DNA of 64,000 nt from Chrysoperla carnea (Eukaryota; Arthropoda; Insecta; Neuroptera; Chrysopidae), in NCBI RefSeq assembly GCF_905475395.1, contig NC_058339.1, forward strand, positions 46,075,172-46,139,171. Reading direction: 5' to 3'. The notes under the pieces are model-generated. The model was not told where the DNA came from. It was given only the letters and a program-made list of their open reading frames with translations, and searched no databases. Positions within the stretch are counted from its first letter, which is position 1, and the number at the start of each line of letters is the position of its first letter. The position numbers were made by a program, and so were the translations under genes. Positions 50,501 to 62,500 of the stretch are shown piece by piece.

Positions 50501-53500
50501 GTAAATCGCATTTGTCGGGGGTTTTTTAAATTTTGTAAATTTCATTTGTTATATGCCTGTCACATGAATATATCTATCCATCTAACACCAACAACAGTAT
50601 GTGTGTATACCCTTATTATTATATACTACATATTTTAAAAATTTACTTAAACAACCAAAAGCGTATTTTCTCTGTTATAAAATAAACATAATTTTTTTAT
50701 TATTCCATCATTTATATATATAAATTCGTGGTATAAAAACAACAAGAACGAATAAAATTATCGTAAGTTGCTAGAACAAAATGTGTTATATATTCTCTAG
50801 ATAAATAATTTCTAGTTGAAATATTCCAATATTTACATAAAATGTTCGAATAGCATTGCATATAATAGCATTGCATATATACACAGCATGGTACATACTA
50901 CATAGATACAATAAATGTTCAAGTCTATCTATCTAGAGTTACACTATCAAGTAGGTATTATTCTAGGAAACGTTATCAGAATTGTAAGGTAATATATAGT
51001 ACCAAAACTACAATTAATTAAGGAAATAAAACCGGAGAAACGGTCTAACTAAGGACTCGACTCCTTGTCAGTCGATTTTTATGAGAGCCGATGGAAAATG
51101 TTTGCCTGTCAAAAGTCGAAAATGTCTTAAAAATGTCAAAAGTCACAAAGTCTTTATAATTGTCCAAAATATAAAGTCGAATGGTTTTCAAATCAAATTT
51201 TTGACCAAAATCACAAAATAATCTTTACATTCGTACTAATTTTCGGCAAAAACATGATTTTTTTCCAAACGTTTATATATCGAAAACGGTGAGATAAGGT
51301 AAAAAGTATCAAGAGTCAAAAAGTGTATTGAAAGTCATTTGATAGTTTTCTCTCAAAATTTTTGACCAGAACCAGTAAATAATCTTTATTTTCGCCAGTA
51401 ACGAATTTTCGACAAAAATTTGTACTTGAATTTTTTAAACGCTTATATATCGAAAACCGAGAGGTTTGGTGACAATTGTCACAAGTGAAAAAATACTTCG
51501 TCCAAAATATAATATCTTGAAACATATCTAAAAAGACTCTTCATTTAGTTATCGTTTTTCTAACTGAACCGATTATGAAGATCATCGCCAATTTTTAAGT
51601 TTTTCGGATACGGAACCTTACTTTTGCACTTTACACGTAGCCAAGAACACTCTCCATTAAATTTCGCTTTCAAAACATTTCGTTACATAAAAACGCAAGA
51701 ACTTATAACAAGTGACAGGGACAGTTGGGCAAATCAGAAGTTCTGTACACACATCCGAATAAGTGGACGATAATGACGAATTTTATTTCATTTCAATGAT
51801 CAACCATCCCCTGCCCCGATACGAGACACTCCTCGATTTCCCCATATTAGTTATGGGTCCGATGAACAGAGAGAACCTTCAGGTACAGTCAGTGAGTATG
51901 ATTTTAGATACATTAAAACAATATTTAAACTTAAAAAAAAAAGTGTTGAGTAACACCAGTGCTATTAACAAAGATAATTTCCATTGTGATATTTAAAAAA
52001 AAAATACAAATGTAAATTTTGATTCTACGTACTACAGTTTCCCCTATATATTAGGTATAGCAAGCGTGTTGATAAATCAAAACTATGAAAATGATCCTAA
52101 GAATAAGTTGATATGCGGCATACTTTATAATAGAAATACTATTTGTAATCATTTGTACTATTCTACAAGAATCTTAACATTCTGAGAAAAGACAACCAAT
52201 ATTTAGTGTGAAATTTTTATACAGCACTCTTAGGGCAAAAATTCATAATTCATCATCGGAGAATTCTTGGAATCTAAAGTTATATTTGTAATAGTGAAAA
52301 TAGTGATTCACTATTAGCCTTTTCTTTATAGATGCAAAGATATCTCAGCTATGGAGCCTCAGGCTGCAATCAGGTTTTCGACCAACAGAATCATTAAAGG
52401 TTCTTAAGTACAAAAAAAATTTCCTGGACGCCTTTTGTTTGTAACTGATGCCCTACGTAAAAACTTGCTTAATAACCGTCCTTTCCTCATTGCCCAGATT
52501 TCTATTCTACTAAACCTGCCGACTCAAAATTAGTTATTAAGCGCAAGCTGAGTATAGCTGATTTATAGTATAAGAGATAGAGGGGTTAAATTTCAATATA
52601 TACAGAGTACGTACTCAAAGTTTTAATTTTGTTATTTATATTTTTTTAATTGAATTTATATTAGGTTTTTGGTAGTACATACTTTATAATAATAAATAAT
52701 TAAAATAATTTTATTATTATTGTATGACTACAAGTTTTTTGTTTGATCTCAAAATTTTTCGAACTTGCGTTCAATCTAAAAATTGAATCTCTTGAGAATG
52801 AACGCAAGTTCGAAAAATTTTGAGATCAAATAAAAAACTTGTAGTCATACACTCATAATAAAATTTTTTTTATTATTTTAATTATTTATTATATCTTTTG
52901 TTTTATAATAGACTTGCTCCGTTCTTATATACTCGTAACTTAGACATGCTATAAAAGCTAGTCAGTCATAAACAAATGTACTTGTATTACATTCAGTGTG
53001 ATATGTGTGCATGAGAATGTCCTAGAGATGTCATAAGGGATTTTACTTTAACGTTCGTTACGTTATTCTTCGTATATCTATAGTATACAAAGTGATTCTA
53101 TAAAACGTTTCCACCCATTTATTTCGAAAAATGAATAAAAATAATAATGCCGGAAAAATACGATACCGATCCATTTTGGAAGGGTTGAAATTATTTGTAC
53201 TTTAGTTTCAACTTTGATGATGAATTTTGATATAACTTCATGAATGTAGACGAAAAATAAGAACAAAATTTTTCGATATCTTACAATTTAAAAAATTTAA
53301 AAACCTCCGACAAATTTTTCGGGTATGGGACCTTTAACTCGCATTTGAAACATATCTAAGAATACTTTCGATTAAATTGCCTTTTTCTTTAAGCCTTTTC
53401 CAAACTGAGCTGATTTGGAAGATCATCGCCAATTTTTAGTTTTTTCGAGTACGAAATCTTAAATTCGGTCCCAAAAATTGATAATAGCAAAGAATAAGAA

Positions 53501-56500
53501 TCTGCCACAAGATATGCATGTGACCCTTTTTTTTGACTCTGACGGCGTTCCCGTAAAAAAAAGTACAATACTTTCGATACGTGTTTTTGATTCTAATTTT
53601 GAAATAATAAGGGTGGAAACTTTTTAAAAAATCACTCTTTCTACTTCTTACTATCAGGTAAATTTCATTATTATACTCAAGTGAATTTTGTTTTCAAATT
53701 TGTACATTTGGTACATGGCATTTACAAAAATATACGTATAATAATAATATTTTGAAATGAAAAATGTGAATATTGTTTTTCATTTTATTGAAGAAAAAGG
53801 CGTAACCTGTTCAAAAACAACTGTGTAATCATTTTATTGCTTTTATCTCTATATTATCTATTTTATTTTTAAACTGCGCTCGCGTATAGAAACTATAGGG
53901 CTGATAGTAGTAAATTTTTATTGTCAAAATTTCAATTTTATTTCATTTTTCAACCCTTTCGACATTTGCAAACATTCTGATCTTTATTTTTACGTATACT
54001 TGTTTAACATAAATAGCTGGCAAAAAAATTGCTTATTTTGTGTTTTTTCAACTATTATTTATTTATCAAAAATTCAGTATAAATTTGGTGAGAACGCAAA
54101 AAAATTATTGTATTTTCATCGGTCTTTCATAAGTGTGCGAAGTTTCAATTCAATCCGACGTTTTGAAGTAGGTGAAAATTATGTTCAAAGATTCCGTTAT
54201 ATAGATACATGGATACATACTAAGCCAATAAAGGCGTGTTAATTAATCGAATTATCACGATTTTCTTTGGCTTTCAATTCGAACTTTTTTCCTTCCTTTG
54301 TTTTAATTTAATCAGAAAAATAGAAAACAGGTGACGCTTTTGAATATTATATGTTTGGCGAGCTTCATCTTTGAAAATTTTTTAACAAGCCGGTACTTTG
54401 CCACTCGGAGATTCTTTCAATTCAATATTATGTTCCCGTTGAGCGAAAAGAGTCGATTTACGCTCGATTAATTTTTGGAAATATTGGAACTTGTTATTGA
54501 TAGTATTGAAATGTTCATTTACACCATCAAAAATTAATTTGCCAAAATATTAAAAACGGAACATTAAAAGGTATCCGTCGGCATATTATTTACGGTGAGT
54601 CAAAAACAAATGTTATGCCAATCATACAGAGGATAAGTCAGAAGGAATAAGGCTAATTCAAGCTTTGAAGGACGTTATTAAAGTGACTTAGTGAATGAGT
54701 ACCATGCTTGGGTACATGGTACATGCAGAATGGGCTACTGCATAATCAGCCGAGATTATTTAGAGATTATTTGAATGAAGTATTATTCCATTTTTAATCG
54801 GAAAACTTACTATTGATCAACACTTTAAACCTATAGAAACACAGACGCACAAATTAAACATTTTAAATTATAACACTCCTTCTTAAATCAATATCAAAGT
54901 GTGGAGAGCTATCATTTTTTGGGACCAATTTTTGGTGATACACTTTCAATTATAGAATTGTATGGATGCATATATAATTGTATGGATTGCAGTTATGAAT
55001 TACATTGAAAATATAATCTTATTGTCTCACAAATTTAAATAAATAATTATGATAATTTGCATTTGAAAAAAATATTTGTGCAATTTGATTTCTTATTTTC
55101 ACAATTTTTAATGCATTAAGTTTTATTAATTAGTATTTTTCAATAATTTTAATTTGACATTTTCAATAACATTAACATGTAAAGAACTGCAAATAAGTCA
55201 TAACAGCGTCCTTTATCGAAAAAATTTTTTCACTGGAAGCGCTGGCATCGATTTTATTGTCCCTACCATGACTACGCACACAACGAATATTATCTCTATC
55301 TACACAAACAAGGAATATTATTTTGTAATTTACTTCGAAAAGTTGAAAAATATTTTTACCAAAATTTTTTATTGGATACTTAAATGTTATTAAGAAAAAG
55401 TATTATGTTTTAACGATCAAAAATTTACATATTGTTTTTCACACACGAAATAATCCTCGTTGTTTGTACCAAAATTTTATTATATTTAATATAAAATATT
55501 ATAAAAGACAAATAAATAAAAAAATTCCCTTTCTTCTTCTGCTTACGTTTTACGATTTGTTTATGTAATGATGAGAGTCTAATTTGAAATTATAATATTC
55601 TACACACCACACAAATGTTTTCTCTAGTTTTTCTTGCATTCGCATCTATTTTATTTTATTTTTTATATTAATATATTTATTTATTTGTATTTTATACTAG
55701 TACAATCATTTTGGATTTTCACTTCTCACTTTATTTGATTCAAGCACGATATACTTTTGGTGATACATGAAGTTTGATGAGTACAATGATTCTTTACATT
55801 TATTTTTAATGTGAGTACGGAATCAAAATTTTGGATCGTTTCTATCCAAAAACGTGTTGATTGCAAATATCCCCAAAATTAATAGAAAAAATTTGTAATG
55901 CTGATTTGAAGAATCTAAATTTTCGTATTTTTCACGGGGCACTTTGACAAAGACTTCTGTGTGTTTTTATCGTTTTAAGATCGTAACGTAAACATTTTTA
56001 AGGATATTACGCGATCATCTTTTACAACAACGCTCATACTTTGAAAACTCAAAATCGTTGTTTTTCCTCTTAAATTTACTTCATTCACAATATTGTTAAA
56101 AATTGTATGTTTACGTATCTTAAATATTAAAACATATACAAGCCGTTTATTCCTCGGGTCCTATTTTAAAAATACGGAAATTTTGATAATAAACTTTTTT
56201 ATAGATAATTTAATGTTCTTTTCCTATTTCAAATAGTTTACACGTTAGGTTAGGTTATATTGGCTGTTCACGAAGGACACATTTAGGCTATGGAGTTCAT
56301 TGTGATACCATATATGTGTTTTACCACCTTTCCGCGGATAATTTCATTTATCGGCTCATGAATTTCAGAGGCTGAGTGTACCTCCTTCATGAATATATGA
56401 ATATACTACACCAACCCACCATTAATTTTGTTGCGACGGCGGGAATCGAACCCGCTATCCTAAGCATACCGCAGACGGAATTGGTTGCGCCTTAATAGGG

Positions 56501-59500
56501 CGACTAGTTTACACGTTATACATGTAAACTTTATTTTATTGGATTGAAACTCTAGATGTTACTAAAAGTTAATCTTGTTTGGAAAAAAAGTAAGACGTTT
56601 TGGTGGAATAATCAGATTTAAATGACTGCACTATATGTTATATAACTTTGAACATATATCATTTTTTGTGTATCTTGTATGTTTAAGCATAAAAATATAA
56701 AATTGCATAGTTTTCAAATTTATGAGTTCATTGATATGTGTTATAGGCGTAACCATGACGTGACCATCCGTGGACGAAACAATCTGGTACAAAACATATT
56801 TTTTTGTTTGTTCAGTTTGTTTGACTCTTGTTGTATCGTATCCTATCGTATTGGCATATCTAATATGTGTCCATCGAGAGCGTATCGAGAGCATATAATT
56901 TAACGTTGAAAATTTTTAAGGTAAAATCTATTAAATCAGAACCAAAAATGTTAGGGAAAAGCCAAGAATTTAGCTAAAGGTATTGGAAAGAATGTTAAAT
57001 AACACGTCAAAGTTGATAAGAAGTGCAGGCTTTGAAAAATTGGGAAATGGAATATTTATGAAATATTTTCTCAATAACTTGAGAACTACACCTTAATTCA
57101 ATAAAAGTTATATAGAAAACATTTTAACATTAAAATTCACTGAAATATTCTTCTTTTCTCATGTTCATCATATGACTATAAAGCTCATAAAATAACAAAT
57201 GGATGCAATTGCCTTTCGTTCCTTTGATAAGAATTTAAGTTTTTGCTAAACTTTAATAAAGACAAATGAAGGTGACAATTAGTTTTCAAGTTTTAGATTA
57301 AAAGTTAGCATCAAAGTGAATGCTGTAAAGAGAAGCAACATATAGAAGCATAATCTTAGTGAATCCTTTAAAAGCACAAGTATAATTACCTTTCATATAA
57401 GACTATTTATTATATGACAACGATCGTCGATTACTACACTTTTAAGAAAAGATTTTCTGTTAAAAACTATTTTTGTAAATATTAAATTCATGGAGGATAA
57501 TTCAACTCATTTCTTTTTAAAATTTTGCGTATGTAATAAGCATTTTCATCCTATTAGCTCTATTAACCATCTGAACAATTATTTTTGCGCCTTACTTAGT
57601 TTGGACACCTCTTATATTTCAGGCATGCTTTTATCTCAAAGTTGGATAGGTACAAAGTATATTAAAAACTAGCCTATGTGAAAAAAAACAAATAAAATTT
57701 ACAAAATTTAAAAAGCCCTCGACAAATTTTATGGGGCAGGGAACCGTTAACTGGTGCTTGAAAGAACACTCTCCATTAAATTACCTTTTAAAAGAAATAA
57801 AAAAAATCGGTTCATCCGCTTAGGCGTTACGATGCCACAGGCAGACAGACAGACAAACAGACACACACACATAACGGTCAAACTTATAACACCTGTTAGT
57901 TCGGGGGTTCAAGAATACCGGCCGTTAAAAGAATCGTATCTTTTAAATGGCAAGAGATACAAGAAAACTTGAAGAAATTGTAAGAATTAGAAAGTTGTTG
58001 GGTGTTTTATTTAGAACAATTTTCTAATTTACGATTTTCCTTTATCTCTAACCAGTTCAAAATAAGTGTGAAAAATAATTTGTATTTGAAAAATTGAAGT
58101 TGACCACCGTTTAACCTGGGGCTTATCCACCTTAAAAATACATATGCATTTGGAATTGATCAAGACTTTTCAATGATCAAACTTTTTGAAACAATTGTTT
58201 GTTATGGATTTAGTTTTTTATTTTTTTGCAAATGTCAAGTTAAAAACAAGTGAAAACAAACAATTGACTGAGTTATTTATGAGCCATGTATAGGCAGTGT
58301 TGATCACTCTATTACATTACGCATGTAATATAATGGGATAATCCCATATTAAAACATATTATAAAATTTGCCCTCTAGTGTGCCCTCCTAGGTATACAGT
58401 GAAGTTTACAAAAAAATGTTTCAAACAAATGTTTTTATTTTTTTTATTTTTATTTTATTTATTTTTTGATAAGGAATATTTTTTACATTTAAACTTTTGT
58501 TCTATCGGTTTACAAGACCCAATTGGCTTATGTTGCTCATTTATGAACTCGACCTCACTATTTACGTTCGCTGTAAAAATTTCAGCTTGATATCTTTTTT
58601 CGTTTTTGAGTTATCGTGTTGACAGACGGACAACCGAAAATTTACTAATTAGATGATTCTATGAACACCTATACCAAAATTTTGTTTGTGGTATCAATAT
58701 TTTCAAGCGAAACAAACTTGGGACTAAACTTAATATACTATGTATATTTCACATATACATGGTATATTAAACTTAATATACTATGTATATTTCATGTATA
58801 CATGGTATAAAAACGGCCTATATATATAAATAGGGTATCTGTTTGGCAAAAAAGGAAGTATATAAAATAATAAACGAATTAAACCCAAAACTTTAAAATA
58901 TATAAAATTAATAATGAACCATATGATGGATCATGATTTGAATTAACAACTTTTCTAATTTGAATAATTATTTACGAAAACATATACATTAAAATTTGTA
59001 ACTATTATATATTTATAAAACCATATACATCTAATATATGCAAGTTGTTTTATGTGTACAATGTACATATTTACATAAATTTGTTGGTTTTATAAATGAG
59101 TAGCGAGTAATATTACTATACCTACATTATTGCTCGAATATCATATGTCGAATTTATAACACACGTTGAACATTTTTTCGTACAATCCACTAAGTATTTC
59201 TCCAAGACTGATACCCCAGTAAAATCGAACAAAAAAAAAAAGAACTAAAATCGCAAAACACGATGTAAAGCTATTTTAATGGTATGTTATTTGGCCACTT
59301 CATAAGAGAAACAAATTTAGTCTCTAAACGTTGCTTCTATCTCTTACGCTTTCACAAATTTTGTGAATTCCTAGAGTCTATATCATAAACTATAGGTCCA
59401 TGGCCTATGATACGGTATTTCTAGTTCACAAGGTTGTAATGCTAAAATAACAATATTTTTACTTAATGCATATGCAAGTTTAGATGACAATTATACCAAA

Positions 59501-62500
59501 CTGAACTCACTTTGTCGGAACTTTCACTGGTAGATAGCTGATGTTTTAAGGAGTTACTTTAATTATTTAATTTATTGTAGAAGAAAATATTAAAGTTTCG
59601 CATTAAAAATTACTCATAGAATTGTAAACAAGAGGGCTTCTTCGAAAGCGAAGGCTATAATGCGATGGTCTTTGTTTAAATATTTATTAGTCTTTGGGTA
59701 CCTGATAATTGCTCAACATTATGAAATGGAATTATGGAAGAGTAGAAGTGAAATTCAGTTTAAGTTTTAGAAATGCGTAGATAATAGACTTGAAAAATTT
59801 AAGAATAAAGAGTACAAAATAAATTTTTTCCTCGATTTACGCATGTGGAACTAATCATAGATGAAATGATTAAGTATGAAAAATGTTGAGGAATTGGATT
59901 TATCGTTTAACAACATTGTATTAAAATTTATCTTATTATTAGTCCACTATTCAAAAATAAAAAATTATTTAAAAAAAATGTTTTTCTAAAATTTTTCAAA
60001 TCAAGACATGAAATAGATCATCAAATTAAATAGTATTTAAATAAATTTCGATTTTGAAAGAATATTTGTCATTTTTACTAAAGAAACTGAAACTATCCCA
60101 CTAGAATATCAACTGTCATTTCCAGATTGCTAAGGTTTTCACATTTGATATGATGGTGTGATATGAACCGAAATTGTATTTTGGTCGAAGCAATGAAAAA
60201 AAATGTTTTAGCTCTTATTTAGCCAGCCATCATGTTATTTGCCATTAACTAGCTTATCTATTGTTCATCGGTATTATATATTTAGCATTTTTGAAAAATA
60301 TTTGAAGTTTTTGGGCTAAATTTTCTAGTTTAAAAATTCTTTAAAAAATATTTTCGTTATGGGAAAACAGAGAACGTTCAAACAAACTACATACTTAGAT
60401 AGATATACAATTTTAATATTATATAATAGACTATTTATTGTACATTATATAAAGAGTATCAATCAAATATTTGTTTTGTAATAAAATTTTGTATATTTTA
60501 TAATAAATATATTGATTTGATATATTGTAATAATAATTCTGTTTTAAATGACGTAAACCAAAATTATGAGGTAAATTCTAGTAAAATATCGGCTATCTAC
60601 GCATTAAAATACTTCAGGGAATTTGTGGTTTTGTTGTGTAACATCTTTGTGAATAATTATGCCATTGATGATGAAGTGTCTGTCCTAGTCTCACGTAGGT
60701 GTATGAAATATTTACATAATCTAATTTACCGCGAAATATTCTAAGAAATCTTTCTAATTATAAACTTATAAAAGTAATTGCTACCGTTACTTAATTATGA
60801 ATGTTTAACAATGGATGATTGACCACGGACCACAAAGTTGTATTAAATGATAATCCTTAGAGAAGTAAACAAAGGTATTAAAATGAGGCTGTTACTTGAA
60901 TAAAATTATTATAAATATGGAGATTAAACAAAAGATTTCACCTGTTTAAATCTGTTCAATTAAAAAATTAGTAGCGCTTTTTTAATTATTTCCGTTTATG
61001 AAAAACTTATTTTTGTCTTTTTTAAGGACAGCTTTTAAATGAACGGTTTATGACGATTCTTGCCCGTACATGCAATATTAATGAACGTCAAATACCTGAA
61101 GTTGCATGTATTCAGCTACAATAATCGTATGGAAATATGAAATCAGGTTTTTGATTATTTAAAGAGCTGTAATTAACGCATAGATTAAGAGAGTATGGAC
61201 TGTTGATAAGATTGAATAAGCATATTTTGTTTAATAAATTTTTCAAACAACTTCAAAAGTAACATATCACTTTGGGTGTGACGGTTAGTGAAAATGTACC
61301 TTCGATCTTTTAACTTGTCTTGGCCAGTACGTATTTATTTTTTATGGAATAAATGTTTATGTATCTTACGAAACATATATTTTATAGGATGCCATCAGTA
61401 TTTTATATTTTGTATTAAATTGGCATCATTTATTTAATTGTTTTCTCTATTTCATCTATTTAATGTCTTTTGTTCACTGTGTGTTCCAAGTAGTGGTGTT
61501 GTTATATATTTTACAGATTGCAAAAATGTTTTAGGAGTGAAATGAAGGTGAATTAAGCAGGATTCATCAATCACACAGTTCTTCACATAATTAAATGATG
61601 CCTTTCCTTACCAAAATGTGAGACCGTTCTGAAAAAAATTTAATTATGCTTCTTCTTACCAATTATTTTATTCACAAATTAAAGTAGTTAAAATAAACGT
61701 ATAGTTGACAGTTTTTGTATCGCCCTTTCACTGATAGTCAGCTGAATGGATTTTGATGAAATATTTTCTTATAGAGATACTTTCTTAACTTCCGGAAAAG
61801 ATTATAGGCTTCTTTTAGAGGTATGATAATGTTTATTATAGAAAAATCGACTTACATGAAAAACTGGAAGCCGTATAACTTACGTGCAAAGATTTATAAT
61901 TTGTAAAAATAATTACCATCATGAAAATATATATGTTGATAAATTTGAAGTATGTGTTTTAACTAATCTTGGAATCGCAGATTCGGATTTCGATTTTCAA
62001 AGGAATTATTATTTTTCCATATTTAAGAATTATTTTTGCTGATTTGGAAGGGAGGCGGAATATGCTTCAATACTATGTTGTAAGTGAAATGACCTCTGAA
62101 GGTCTTTTTGGGAAGTTTCTAGTGAAGTGAGAGAAATAAAACTAAGAAAAATAAAATTTTTAACTTAACTTTTACTAAGAAACTGGATATTTCGATAATT
62201 AGGAATAGAAAACTTCCGAAAAAATAATATATCCTATGATCAATTCTTCTGTACAATTAGTACCCACTTTACAGAAATATTTAAGATAATTAATTTTATA
62301 AATTAGAAAAAAATTAGAAAAATATTTTTTTTTAAGTATCGGGTATTGAACTCAGTACCTCTTGAATAGAAAGCGCGTTTTTGATCTATAAGGTACACGT
62401 GTCTCTGCTTTAATACAATAATTAACATGTCATTGTTTTAAGCAGCTTGGGAAAGTTATTTTGATCATCTGGGAAGTTGAATGTATGAATCATAAGGTTG

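Noticed and set aside
52689..52892. Conventional microRNA precursor
   Set aside because: The stem is too long and too perfectly paired for a typical animal pre-miRNA. A long hairpin RNA or foldback element fits better.
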